21,122 nt of DNA from SYAN01 sp964406345 (lineage in GTDB: Bacteria > Actinomycetota > Actinomycetes > Nanopelagicales > Nanopelagicaceae): NCBI GenBank assembly GCA_964406345.1, contig CAYORK010000023.1:1-21122 (forward strand), written 5' to 3'. Shown piece by piece: positions 1 through 7,764 of this stretch; within the stretch, counting starts at the first letter, position 1; each line of letters begins with the position of its first letter. Below the pieces are notes generated by a model, which worked only from the letters and a program-made list of their open reading frames with translations, was not told the DNA's origin and did no database searches. A program made the translations under genes and the position numbers.

Positions 1-2
1 CT

Positions 3-809
3 CCTGGTGTGATCATGCTTGGTACGACTGGCGAATTCCTCACCATCTCGGATGACGAACGGCGCTTGATCGTCGAGACCACGGTCAAGCACATGGCAGG
101 GCGCGCAAAGGTTCTCGTTGGCACGATGAACGCATATACGCCGAATGCAGTCCGATACTCCGCAGAGGCGCAAGAACTAGGCGCTGACGGTTTGATGATC
201 TTGCCGCCCTACTACTACACCCCAACCCACGATGAGATCCACGGCTACTACAAGGCAATCTGCGCCAAGGTCTCCATTCCGATCATGGTCTACAACAACC
301 CATTCACCTCGAGGGTCGATATGCCAGCATCCTTGATCGGCAAGCTTGCGCGTGACTTCGAGCAGATCCGTTACATCAAGGAAGCGAGCAAGGATGTCGC
401 TCGGGTCAAAGATGTGATCGATGAATCCGATGGCTTGGTCAAGGTCTTCGCTGGGGAGCGCGTAGTCGAGTCCTACATGCTCGGCGCAACAGGCTACGTC
501 AATCCTTATGCCAATTACATTCCAGAGGCATCAACCTTGATCTGCGAGTTACTCGCCAAGAAGGAATATGCAAAGGCAGAACGAATCTCCTTCTACATCA
601 ACAAGATCGATCACCTCATCGCCAAGGGACATCCGCTCTATGGTCACCAGTGCTACTCCAAGGCCCTTGCGGCAGCGCGTGGTTACCCGGTCGGAGATGT
701 TCGTCCTCCCATCACCACATTCGCATCATTGGGTGACGAGGGTCGAGAGCGCCTCAAGACATTGATGGGAATGATCGAAGAGCTCAACGCTCTCCTACCG
801 ACGCTCTGA
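3..809 (+). CDS. Dihydrodipicolinate-synthase-family aldolase/lyase (5' end cut by window)
   Basis: This is a TIM-barrel class I aldolase of the DapA/NanA superfamily, forming a Schiff base with pyruvate or a related keto acid. The frame is open to the window edge, and the GTTGEF motif, normally near residue 40-50, appears at once. The true N-terminus of roughly 40 residues is therefore outside. Counting from the GTG at 9, visible hallmarks are GTTGEF at 5-10, the tyrosine of IMVYNNP (Y95) and the Schiff-base lysine of RYIKEAS (K124). Downstream of the tyrosine it reads YNNPFTSRVDM, not the YNvPgRTg of housekeeping DapA. I therefore read it as a catabolic or unassigned family member rather than dapA itself. 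Relatives cleave or deaminate N-acetylneuraminate, keto-deoxy sugar acids or pyrroline-hydroxycarboxylate. It converges on the amidohydrolase with an 18-bp gap. Family assignment is firm; substrate is unknown. Confidence 0.9.
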   Translation, partial: PGVIMLGTTGEFLTISDDERRLIVETTVKHMAGRAKVLVGTMNAYTPNAVRYSAEAQELGADGLMILPPYYYTPTHDEIHGYYKAICAKVSIPIMVYNNPFTSRVDMPASLIGKLARDFEQIRYIKEASKDVARVKDVIDESDGLVKVFAGERVVESYMLGATGYVNPYANYIPEASTLICELLAKKEYAKAERISFYINKIDHLIAKGHPLYGHQCYSKALAAARGYPVGDVRPPITTFASLGDEGRERLKTLMGMIEELNALLPTL

Positions 810-850
810 TCTAGCGAGCGAGTTGTATCAGAGTGATGATCTGATCACTC
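804..850. terminator. Two competing inverted repeats at a convergent gene junction
   Basis: CTCTGAT (804-810) and ATCAGAG (827-833) form a 7-bp stem with a 16-nt loop. Each arm contains the stop codon of one of the two convergent genes, because both genes end in CTC TGA. A second perfect 7-bp stem, GAGTGAT (831-837) and ATCACTC (844-850) with a 6-nt loop, shares bases 831-833 with the first, so the two exclude each other. No T-run follows on either strand. This would be a weak or factor-assisted bidirectional terminator at best. Confidence 0.4.
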
Positions 851-2027
851 GACCGGCTTGGACAACGAGGTCGATTTTTCGCAGGTTCTGCGGATCATCG
901 AGTGGGTTGCCCTCCAGTGCGATGAGATCACCCTCGAAGCCTTCACGAATCTGACCTAAGGAATTCTCTTGTCGGATCAATGCAGCAGCGGTGCTGGTGA
1001 TCGACTGCAAGGACTTGAGAGTGCTAAGTCCAGCGTCGTGCATCAAGAAGAGTTCATGGAGCGCGGCCGGGATGCCATCGACGAGATCGCCTGGCGGGTA
1101 ATCGGTGCCATTGGTCATCCGCAAGTCGGCTTTGATGGCTAGTTTCGCACTCGCCAAGTGGCGTTCACTGGCCTTGAGCGCATTCTGGATCGAAGGCTCT
1201 TCGAAACCTTTTGCTCTCATCCATGACTCTGATCGCGTAACGCAGAGCGTCGGCGAATAAAAGACGTTCCTCGCCTTCATCGCATCGACCGTCTCTTGAT
1301 CCATCACATAGCCATGCTCAAAGGAGGTCACACCGAGTCGCAGCGCCTGTTGGATCGCCTTCGACTCCCCTGCATGAGCGACGACGTAGGTGCCATGCTC
1401 CTCGGCTGCCTTGACTGCGCCGCTGATCTCATCATCGGACATCTCAGGCACATCAGGGCTCTCTCCGGCATGTGCGAGACCACCGGTGATGAAGATCTTG
1501 ATGTGGTCGGCGCCGGCAGCCAGCTCTTCGCTCGCAGCACGATAGAAGCCATCGAAGTCCTTGGCGTAGGAACACGCCCCACCCTTGCCATGTCCATTCG
1601 GTGTCGATATCGCACGTCCCGCGCCGAAGATTCGAGGTCCCTCAAACCATCCAGACTTGGAGGCGGCGCGAAGCATCAGATCTGCTTGATTCTGCTCATG
1701 GACGGAACGCAATGTCGTGATTCCCGCTTTGAGGGCTTCACTGGCGCGCTGTGCTGATCGATACGCGGTCACTGCTGGATTCTCATTGGGATCGGTGAGC
1801 GAGAAAGGGAAGACGACCGAGAGATGTGTGTGACAAGAGATCAATCCCGGGAAGAGATAGCGACCACCAAGGTCGATTACCTCTTCTCCTCGTTCCAACG
1901 AAGACGTCACACGAGTGGATTCACCGATCTCTGCGATCTTGCCGGACTTATCCACGCGAACTGCCTTGCCGGAGATGATGTGACCATCGATGACATCGAC
2001 GATCTGAGCGTTGGTGAAGACTGTCAC
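828..2027 (-). CDS. Metal-dependent amidohydrolase (imidazolonepropionase / Xaa-Pro dipeptidase-like, COG1228 type)
   Basis: This is a cytoplasmic binuclear-metal hydrolase of the amidohydrolase superfamily, 399 residues. All expected metal ligands are visible: H66 and H68 in CHTH, the carbamylated-lysine candidate K177 in HIKIFITGG, H218 in VVAHAG, H238 in FEHGY and D309 in NGTDYP. The C-terminal strand (EGDLIALEGNPLDD) is the usual composite-sandwich end. I place the start at GTG 2027, which overlaps the TGA of the upstream ATPase gene in the sequence GTGA. A longer reading to 2171 would lie inside that ATPase gene. There is no good Shine-Dalgarno, so translation is probably coupled to the ATPase gene. 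Characterised relatives include Xaa-Pro and other dipeptidases, organophosphate-degrading enzymes and imidazolonepropionase. Being the last gene of a peptide-importer operon favours a dipeptide, cyclic dipeptide or N-acyl amino acid substrate, but this is inference. Confidence 0.88.
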   Translation of the reverse strand: MTVFTNAQIVDVIDGHIISGKAVRVDKSGKIAEIGESTRVTSSLERGEEVIDLGGRYLFPGLISCHTHLSVVFPFSLTDPNENPAVTAYRSAQRASEALKAGITTLRSVHEQNQADLMLRAASKSGWFEGPRIFGAGRAISTPNGHGKGGACSYAKDFDGFYRAASEELAAGADHIKIFITGGLAHAGESPDVPEMSDDEISGAVKAAEEHGTYVVAHAGESKAIQQALRLGVTSFEHGYVMDQETVDAMKARNVFYSPTLCVTRSESWMRAKGFEEPSIQNALKASERHLASAKLAIKADLRMTNGTDYPPGDLVDGIPAALHELFLMHDAGLSTLKSLQSITSTAAALIRQENSLGQIREGFEGDLIALEGNPLDDPQNLRKIDLVVQAGRVIRSSL

Positions 2028-3001
2028 TTTGCGAAGTTCAGAGTCTTGACGGGCGCGCCTTCTGCTTGAAGAACGCAGGAGACCTTTCGTCCGTCTGCAA
2101 GTGAGATCTGTTGTGGGACCTCTGTCGCGCAACTTGCCATCGCCATCGGGCAGCGAGGGTGGAAGCGGCAACCTGAAGGTGGATAGGCAGGATTAGGAAC
2201 ATCACCTGGTAGGTCGAGCGGCATGAATGCTTTGCCATCGGCGTGAGGGATCGCCGACATCAACGCCTTGGTGTATGGATGTGATGGCGAGTTCCAGATC
2301 TCCTCGGTCTTTCCGGTTTCGACGATCTTGCCGAGATACATCACAGCGACTCGATCAGAGATTCGACGGACAATCGAGAGATCGTGCGAGATGAAGATCA
2401 TTCCCATCTTGAACTCTTCGACGAGATTGACCAAGAGATTCGCTACCGCCGCCTGCGACGAGGTATCGAGAGCCGAGATCGGTTCATCAGCGACGATCAC
2501 TCGTGGATTGATGGCGAGCGCCCTTGCAATCGCGATACGTTGCCGCTGTCCACCAGAGAACTGATGCGGGAAACGATCGACAGCGTTCGCAGGTAGCCCG
2601 ACACGTTCCAGGAGGCTCTTCGCCTTCTCGATCGCATCGCTTCTACTCATTCCCTGGATCACCGGGCCATCGGCGATCTGATCACCGATCTTGCGTCGTG
2701 GGTTGAGCGAGCCATATGGATCCTGGAAGATCATCTGAAGACTGAGGAAGTGGGGATCGCGCTTGCCGCGACCGATCTTGGTCACCGACTTACCGTCAAA
2801 GGTGACATCTCCTTTGGCGCGATCAAGGATTCCCACCGCAGCCTTACCGAGGGTGGACTTTCCGCACCCCGACTCACCGACAAGACCCAAAATCTCACCA
2901 GCGCCAAGTTGTAGGTCAACTCCTGCGACAGCGCGCACCTTGAGATCGCCTCGGGTGTATTCGACTGCCAAGTCCTTCACATCGAGAATGAGATCCTTCA
3001 T
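2024..3001 (-). CDS. Peptide ABC transporter ATP-binding protein, OppF/DppF type
   Basis: This is the second ATPase of an Opp/Dpp importer, 325 residues, acting at the inner face of the membrane. In order it has Walker A GESGCGKST (42-50), Q-loop Q93, signature FSGGQ (148-152), Walker B VIVADEP (168-174, catalytic E173) and H-loop H206. The C-terminal oligopeptide-transporter domain follows, with GCRFHPRCP and cysteines at 278, 284, 291 and 309. That four-cysteine pattern is typical of the family and binds an Fe-S cluster in some members. The start ATG overlaps the preceding stop as ATGA, and its own stop overlaps the amidohydrolase start, so the genes are tightly coupled. Subunit assignment (F rather than D) rests on gene order and domain form. 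The transported substrate cannot be read from the ATPase. Confidence 0.93.
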   Translation of the reverse strand: MKDLILDVKDLAVEYTRGDLKVRAVAGVDLQLGAGEILGLVGESGCGKSTLGKAAVGILDRAKGDVTFDGKSVTKIGRGKRDPHFLSLQMIFQDPYGSLNPRRKIGDQIADGPVIQGMSRSDAIEKAKSLLERVGLPANAVDRFPHQFSGGQRQRIAIARALAINPRVIVADEPISALDTSSQAAVANLLVNLVEEFKMGMIFISHDLSIVRRISDRVAVMYLGKIVETGKTEEIWNSPSHPYTKALMSAIPHADGKAFMPLDLPGDVPNPAYPPSGCRFHPRCPMAMASCATEVPQQISLADGRKVSCVLQAEGAPVKTLNFAK

Positions 3002-3981
3002 CGCGAACCTCCTTGGCTAGCGAGGAATGGATCGACCGAGCAGTAGATCCTGCGATCAGTGGAGATCTCCACCTTCTTTGGCGCCGCTGCCGAGCACTCC
3101 GCCTTCGCGAATGCGCATCGAGTGTGGAACGCACACCCTGCTGGGAACTTGCCCAACTCTGGTGGCATTCCTTCGATCGCTAGCAGGCGTTTTCCATCAC
3201 TCTGCGAATCAGGGAGGGCATCGATCAAACCCTTGGTGTAAGGGTGGCGAGGAGATGTCAGCAACTGCGCTGTGGGGCCGCTCTCGACCTCGGAGCCGGC
3301 ATACATGATCAACAATCGATCGGTGAGGGCAGAGAGCACGCCAAGGTCGTGGGTGATGACCATGACCGAGAGATTGTTCTTCTTCCTCAAGTCATCGAGG
3401 AGGGTCAAGATTCCTGCTTGAACAGTGACGTCGAGCGCCGTCGTCGGCTCATCTGCGATGAGAAGTTTGGGATCGCAGGCAAGAGCCATCGCGATAGCGA
3501 TACGTTGACGCATACCGCCAGAAAACTGACTTGGATGGGCACGGAGCGCAGCAGCAGGATCTGGGATCTTGACGGTATCGAGGAGCTCCAAAACCTTCGC
3601 TCGCGCTGCACTCTTGGAGATCTTGCGGTGATGACGTAGATGCTCGGTCAACTGCGTCTCGATGGTGAGCATTGGATGGAGCGAGGTCATCGGATCCTGG
3701 AAGATCATCGCCACATCGCGACCACGGATCCGACGGAAATCCTTCGGCTTGAAGTCGACCAACTCTTCGCCATCGAAACGGATCGATCCGCTTGCCTTAC
3801 CCTTGTATGGCAAGAGACCGAGGATTGAGAGCGCAGTCATGGTCTTTCCGCTACCGCTCTCACCTGCGATACCGAGGATCTCGCCCTTATTGACATCGAA
3901 GGAGAGATTGCGAACCGCATCGGCAGGGCCGCTACCGGTCATGAGGGTGACCGTCAGGTCACGGACAGAGAGAAGTGTCAT
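2998..3981 (-). CDS. Peptide ABC transporter ATP-binding protein, OppD/DppD type
   Basis: This is the first ATPase of the importer, 327 residues. Walker A is GESGSGKT (40-47), the Q-loop is Q95, the signature FSGGM (153-157), Walker B LLIADEP (173-179) with catalytic glutamate E178, and the H-loop H211. The C-terminal oligo/dipeptide domain contains AGCAFHTRC and cysteines at 283, 289, 296 and 314, the same spacing class as in its partner. Its start ATG shares one base with the stop of the OppC-type permease gene (TGATG), and its TGA overlaps the next ATG (ATGA). Both ATPases look catalytically complete. This fits the usual heterodimer of Opp/Dpp systems. Confidence 0.93.
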   Translation of the reverse strand: MTLLSVRDLTVTLMTGSGPADAVRNLSFDVNKGEILGIAGESGSGKTMTALSILGLLPYKGKASGSIRFDGEELVDFKPKDFRRIRGRDVAMIFQDPMTSLHPMLTIETQLTEHLRHHRKISKSAARAKVLELLDTVKIPDPAAALRAHPSQFSGGMRQRIAIAMALACDPKLLIADEPTTALDVTVQAGILTLLDDLRKKNNLSVMVITHDLGVLSALTDRLLIMYAGSEVESGPTAQLLTSPRHPYTKGLIDALPDSQSDGKRLLAIEGMPPELGKFPAGCAFHTRCAFAKAECSAAAPKKVEISTDRRIYCSVDPFLASQGGSR

Positions 3982-4853
3982 CAGTCGCGCAGCGCTTTCG
4001 CAGTACGAGGATCGAGCGCATCACGGAGCGCATCACCGATGAAATTGAATGCAAGGACGGCGCTAAGGATCGCGAGACCTGGGAAGAGTCCTACCCACCA
4101 CCTGTCGAAGTTGACCGCACCCATCGAGACCATCGAACCCCATTCTGCTGCTGGAGGTTGGGCGCCAAGACCTAGGAAGGACAGACCTGAGAGCAAGAGG
4201 AGGGCATTTCCGACTTCGAGCGATGCCAAGACGAAGACTGGACCTGCGAGATTGGGGCGAAGGTCGACGACGAGAGTCCTGATCGATGATGAGCCCAGAA
4301 GTGAGGACGCAGTCACATAGTCATTCTGTTTCGCATTGAGAATGAGACCCCGAACGAGACGTGCATACACCGGCCAGGAGACGATCGTGATCGCGATGAC
4401 CGCGTTACGGATCTCAGGACCGAGGGCTGCAGCCACTGCCATGGCAAGGACGATCGCTGGGAATGCAAAGAACATGTCGGTAAGGCGCATGATCACCGCA
4501 TCGACGCGACCGCCGAAGTAGCCAGAGATACCGCCGACGATAGAACCTAAGAACGCCGATAGCACGACGAGAAGGATCGAATAAGGCAAAGAGATCCGTG
4601 CGCCATATATGACGCGACTGAAGATGTCTCGATTGAGTTCATCCGTACCCATCAAGTGGAGCGATCCCGGTGTTGCGAACTTCTCATGCTCTTGCCCCAA
4701 AGGATCGTACGGAGCGATCCATGGTGCGAAGATCGCCGCAAGGATCCAGAAGGCGATGATGACGACTCCGACGACAGCGAGAGGTTGCCGCCAGATGGAG
4801 TTGAGGTTCTTCTGACGCTTCTTCTGCACTGTATTCTCGCTCTTCTTCTCCAT
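3981..4853 (-). CDS. Peptide ABC transporter permease, OppC/DppC type
   Basis: This is an integral membrane permease subunit of 290 residues. A Lys-rich cytoplasmic N-terminus (1-20) is followed by a first membrane helix around 24-46. The motif GTDELNRDIFSRVIYGARIS (69-88) matches the DppC/OppC pattern GTDxxGRDxxSRxxxGxRxS, with Asn replacing the common Gly. The ATPase-docking EAA-type loop lies at about 179-201 (YVTASSLLGSSS). Two starts are possible, GTG at 4856 or ATG at 4853. I prefer the ATG, which overlaps the OppB stop by one base (TGATG), just as the next gene starts. An AAGGCGGAG stretch a few bases upstream can serve as the ribosome site. Confidence 0.92.
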   Translation of the reverse strand: MEKKSENTVQKKRQKNLNSIWRQPLAVVGVVIIAFWILAAIFAPWIAPYDPLGQEHEKFATPGSLHLMGTDELNRDIFSRVIYGARISLPYSILLVVLSAFLGSIVGGISGYFGGRVDAVIMRLTDMFFAFPAIVLAMAVAAALGPEIRNAVIAITIVSWPVYARLVRGLILNAKQNDYVTASSLLGSSSIRTLVVDLRPNLAGPVFVLASLEVGNALLLLSGLSFLGLGAQPPAAEWGSMVSMGAVNFDRWWVGLFPGLAILSAVLAFNFIGDALRDALDPRTAKALRD

Positions 4854-5920
4854 CACTGCTCCGCCTTACGCAATTGTGGATCGATGACGCGATAAAGGAT
4901 GTCGACGATGAGGTTCATTGTGATGTAGACGGTGGCGACCACCATGCTCACTCCCATGATTCCTGGAAGGTCAAGGCCCACCGCGGCACGATATGCATAT
5001 TGACCAAGACCGGGCCAAGAGAAGACGTTCTCGACAAGGACCGAACCGGCCATGAGGCTTGCGAATGAGACACCTGCGACGGTGATGATGGCGAGAAGGG
5101 CTGGGCGAAGTACGTGGCGGCGGATGACGGTGATCTCCGGTAGTCCCTTCGCGCGCGCAGTTCGTACGTAGTCATTGCCGAGGATCTCAAGGATCGAAGC
5201 GCGAGTGAAGCGGGTCAATACTCCGAGCGCATAGATGGCTAGGACGATCGCAGGAAGAAGGAGATATGAGAGCGCTTGCTGGAAGATCTCGATGTCCCCA
5301 GCGATCAAAGCATCGATCGTGAAGATACCTGTCACTTGATTCGGGGCATCAACACCAGGGTCCAATCGACCTGTACCCGGCGCCCAACCAAGGACGAAGA
5401 AGAAGACGTAGAAGGCGACGAGAGCGGTCCAGAAGGTCGGCATTGAAACGCCAGTGAGACTGAAGACGCGGATGATCTGATCTGGAAGGCGATCACGCGT
5501 TACGGCGGAGATGGTGCCAAGTATCAATCCCAATACGAGTGCGATCACTACGGCGACGAGTGCGATCTCTACCGTTGCCGGGAAATATTCACGGAGGTCT
5601 TCGACGACAGGTCTCTTGGAGGAGAGAGAGATTCCTAGGTTTCCTTGAGTCAAGTTCTGGACATATTTGATGTATTGGACAGGGACAGGTTGGTCGAGAC
5701 CGAATTCCTGCTCAAAGGCGGCGACGATAGTCGGATCGCTGTAGGCGCTCTGTCCGAGGTTTGCAGCGACTGGGTCGCCCGGCACCAGCTGAGTGATGGT
5801 GAATGAGATGAAGGTCATTCCGAAGATCAAGAGAATGCTGGTGAAGACCCGCTTGATGATGAAAGGAAGAAAGCCGGTACCCCGAAGGACCCTCTTGAAA
5901 AAGGTCACTTGCTTAGGCAC
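4853..5920 (-). CDS. Peptide ABC transporter permease, OppB/DppB type
   Basis: This is the other permease subunit of the importer. After a short basic N-terminus the typical FIIKRVFTSILLIFG helix and TQLVPGDPV segment appear. The EAA-type cytoplasmic loop (NDYVRTARAKGLPE) lies near residues 249-274. Several further hydrophobic segments fit six membrane helices. Two starts are possible. ATG at 5938 has no ribosome site. GTG at 5920 has AGGGGG six bases upstream, so I chose it, giving 355 residues; the alternative adds six residues. It lies 53 bp behind the binding-protein gene with a hairpin between them, and its stop overlaps the OppC-type start. Confidence 0.9.
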   Translation of the reverse strand: MPKQVTFFKRVLRGTGFLPFIIKRVFTSILLIFGMTFISFTITQLVPGDPVAANLGQSAYSDPTIVAAFEQEFGLDQPVPVQYIKYVQNLTQGNLGISLSSKRPVVEDLREYFPATVEIALVAVVIALVLGLILGTISAVTRDRLPDQIIRVFSLTGVSMPTFWTALVAFYVFFFVLGWAPGTGRLDPGVDAPNQVTGIFTIDALIAGDIEIFQQALSYLLLPAIVLAIYALGVLTRFTRASILEILGNDYVRTARAKGLPEITVIRRHVLRPALLAIITVAGVSFASLMAGSVLVENVFSWPGLGQYAYRAAVGLDLPGIMGVSMVVATVYITMNLIVDILYRVIDPQLRKAEQ

Positions 5921-5944
5921 CGGCTTCCCCCTTGTCATAACTAG

Positions 5945-5963
5945 TCAGACGTCAATCGTCTGA
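5945..5963 (-). other. Intercistronic hairpin between binding protein and permease genes
   Basis: TCAGACG (5945-5951) and CGTCTGA (5957-5963) form a perfect 7-bp stem with a 5-nt loop. It sits about 10 bp after the stop of the binding-protein gene and upstream of the permease start. No T-run follows on the minus strand, so full termination is unlikely. Such hairpins in importer operons commonly protect the upstream mRNA 3' end, giving more binding protein than permease; that role here is inference. Confidence 0.5.
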
Positions 5964-5973
5964 GGATCCAGCC

Positions 5974-7566
5974 TTAGTTGGCTGGCTTTACCTCGTGGAG
6001 ATTGACGGTCCAAATGACGTGAGGCGCAGCCCCAACGACATTCTTGTTGTGGACCAGGATCGATGCTGGCTGGAGGAGAGGAATAATCGGCGCGCGCTTA
6101 TTCATCTCTTTCTGCCAATCGCTGAAGATCTTGGCACGCTTCTTGGCATCGGTCTCGACCGCTGCCTTTGCACGTAGATCCTCGATCACCTTGTCTGCAC
6201 CGGTCTTCCAACCCATGCGGAGACCGACCTTGGTCCCTGGGCTGAAGCTCTCGGTGTAGTTGGTGGAATCCGGCCAATCAGGGTTCCACAACCAGACGCC
6301 CATCTCTTCCTTGTTATCACGGTAGAGAGGGAGCGAGACTGCCAATGGAGCACCTTCGAGTCTGGTCTTGAAACCAAGAGCGCGGAGGTCCTCATCGATG
6401 AGAGCAGCGACAGAAGCGAAGAAGATACCGTTGACGGCACCTCCATCACCCCAGAAGCCGATCTTCACTGGTGTGTCCTTGATGCCGCAAGCATCGAATG
6501 CTGCCTTGGCACGTGTGGTGTCCTGACGGATTCGATCCTTCTGTCCGAGTGAGCCCGAGAACATCGTCGGGATCATGCCGGCTGCCTGGATCGCACCATC
6601 GCCTGCGTAGCGGACGATCTTGTTGTAGTTGACTCCGTAGCGCACTGCCTCGACGCACTTCGCGTTGGAAGTGAACTTGGTAGCAGCAGAGAAGTCAGGA
6701 TTCTGGCTGAGATAGATGAAGAAGACTGCACGGCCATTGCCCTTGACGATATTGACCCTGTTTCCAAGGTTGATCGCCTGGTCTGGTGAGAGATCAACGG
6801 CGATCGAGGAAGAACCCTTGATCGCATTGAGTCGCTGGACGTTGACTGGGACGTTACGGACGACGATGCGATCGTAGGCCGCAGGGGTTCCCCAATACTT
6901 CTTGTTCTTCTCGAGTACGACCTCAGTGGTCAAGTTGAATGACTTGAGCACGTATGGACCGCTACCTACAGATTCGCTCTTGAGGAACTCAAGTGCCTTA
7001 TCTGCGGTGTTGGCATCGGCTGCATCAGATGCGCCATTTGCCTTCGCGACCTTGCTATTGAGGATACCCAAAGAAGGTGAGGTGAGGATCGCCAATACCT
7101 GCGGTGTTGGCGTTGCAGTTGTCAACACGACGGTCCTCGCGTTAGGGGCAGAAACATTGATTCCATTCATCAACGATGATGGATTGCCCTTCACGTTCTT
7201 GAGACGATTGAGTGAGAAGACGACGTCCGCTGAAGTAACCCTGCTACCGTCAGAGAAACGTGCCTTTGGATCGAGAGTGAATGTGAACTCTGTTGCGTTT
7301 GCGTTCACCTTCCACTTGGAAGCTAGACCTGGGACCGGAGTCGAAGCGTCGCCACCCTTGTAAGTAATGAGCGTCTCGTAGAGAGCTCGGTTGATCATGT
7401 TTCCAGTGCCTTCAAACGAACGAGCTGGATCGGTTGAAGTCAACTGAAAGACAGTCTCAACTGTAAGAGTCTTGGCCGCAGCGCTTACTGGACCAGAGAC
7501 AGCAACAGTCGAGACGAGCGCGATTGAGAATGCAATTCCCAACACTCGCTTGAAGGTTACCTTCAT
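5974..7566 (-). CDS. Extracellular solute (peptide)-binding protein, family 5 (SBP_bac_5)
   Basis: This 530-residue exported binding protein of the oligopeptide/dipeptide/nickel family delivers substrate to the permease pair encoded downstream. Residues 1-30 are a signal peptide with a basic start (MKVTFKR), a hydrophobic core and an AXA-type site (VSA-AA near 27-31). There is no lipobox cysteine, which is unusual for a presumed Gram-positive binding protein. The mature part begins with the family pattern TLTVETVFQLTSTDPA and continues through ALYETLITY and the FTFTLDPKARFSDGSRVTSADVVFSL block. A good ribosome site (AAAGGA, about 10 nt before ATG) is present. The substrate is not determinable by eye; peptides are likely given the peptidases on both sides. 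The upstream 198 bp carry its promoter and operator candidates. Confidence 0.94.
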   Translation of the reverse strand: MKVTFKRVLGIAFSIALVSTVAVSGPVSAAAKTLTVETVFQLTSTDPARSFEGTGNMINRALYETLITYKGGDASTPVPGLASKWKVNANATEFTFTLDPKARFSDGSRVTSADVVFSLNRLKNVKGNPSSLMNGINVSAPNARTVVLTTATPTPQVLAILTSPSLGILNSKVAKANGASDAADANTADKALEFLKSESVGSGPYVLKSFNLTTEVVLEKNKKYWGTPAAYDRIVVRNVPVNVQRLNAIKGSSSIAVDLSPDQAINLGNRVNIVKGNGRAVFFIYLSQNPDFSAATKFTSNAKCVEAVRYGVNYNKIVRYAGDGAIQAAGMIPTMFSGSLGQKDRIRQDTTRAKAAFDACGIKDTPVKIGFWGDGGAVNGIFFASVAALIDEDLRALGFKTRLEGAPLAVSLPLYRDNKEEMGVWLWNPDWPDSTNYTESFSPGTKVGLRMGWKTGADKVIEDLRAKAAVETDAKKRAKIFSDWQKEMNKRAPIIPLLQPASILVHNKNVVGAAPHVIWTVNLHEVKPAN

Positions 7567-7588
7567 GTGCTGTTTGTCCTTTCAGATG

Positions 7589-7616
7589 TTCGGGTCATGC
7601 GATGCGATCACCCGAA
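7589..7616 (-). promoter_or_regulatory. 5'-UTR hairpin just upstream of the binding-protein ribosome site
   Basis: TTCGGGT (7589-7595) and ACCCGAA (7610-7616) form a perfect 7-bp stem with a 14-nt loop that itself contains the tandem TGCGATGCGA. It lies 6 nt from the AAAGGA ribosome site on the minus strand. It could tune translation or stabilise the mRNA 5' end. No T-run is present, so I do not call it a terminator. Confidence 0.4.
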
Positions 7617-7681
7617 TCGATCACACTGCATGTCGAGTGGCGAGAGTCTGCCCACTTGTGATGAATAAATCAATGATCAGG

Positions 7682-7730
7682 AGTGTTCGTTATCCGGACC
7701 TAGTCACGCCTTATTCAGATAACGAAAACT
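7682..7730. promoter_or_regulatory. Long imperfect inverted repeat, operator candidate for the peptide-importer operon
   Basis: The arm AGTGTTCGTTATCCGGA (7682-7698) matches the reverse complement of 7714-7730 (AGTTTTCGTTATCTGAA) at 14 of 17 positions, including a 9-bp perfect core TTCGTTATC/GATAACGAA. Fifteen bases separate the arms, so their centres are 32 bp apart, about three helical turns. That geometry suits a dimer or tetramer of a repressor on one DNA face. The right arm overlaps the -10-like TATAGT of the operon promoter candidate, so a bound protein would block it. It lies 116-164 bp upstream of the binding-protein start. Confidence 0.5.
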
Positions 7731-7755
7731 ATATAAGTCAGTAACTGGTCAGTAA
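7728..7755 (-). promoter_or_regulatory. Candidate promoter of the peptide-importer operon
   Basis: On the minus strand TATAGT (7733-7728) is a good -10 match, preceded after 16 bp by a poor -35-like TTACTG (7755-7750). The predicted transcript start near 7721 falls inside the right arm of the inverted repeat and leaves a leader of about 155 nt. The weak -35 region is formed by a direct repeat, which would suit an activator. Confidence 0.35.
7737..7755. repeat. 11-bp-period direct repeat in the importer promoter
   Basis: GTCAGTAA occurs at 7737-7744 and again at 7748-7755, separated by CTG, so the units repeat every 11 bp, about one helical turn. It covers the -35 region and spacer of the promoter candidate. 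One-turn direct repeats are typical binding sites for OmpR/PhoB-family regulators; assignment to that family is inference. Confidence 0.4.
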
Positions 7756-7764
7756 TCGAATCAT

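Noticed and set aside
1296..1757. Plus-strand open frame of 153 codons
   Set aside because: Lies wholly antisense to the amidohydrolase, whose metal ligands are all encoded on the minus strand here.
2028..2171. N-terminal extension of the amidohydrolase
   Set aside because: The extra 48 residues are Arg/Ser-rich out-of-frame reading of the ATPase gene; the overlapping GTGA at 2024-2027 gives a natural family start.
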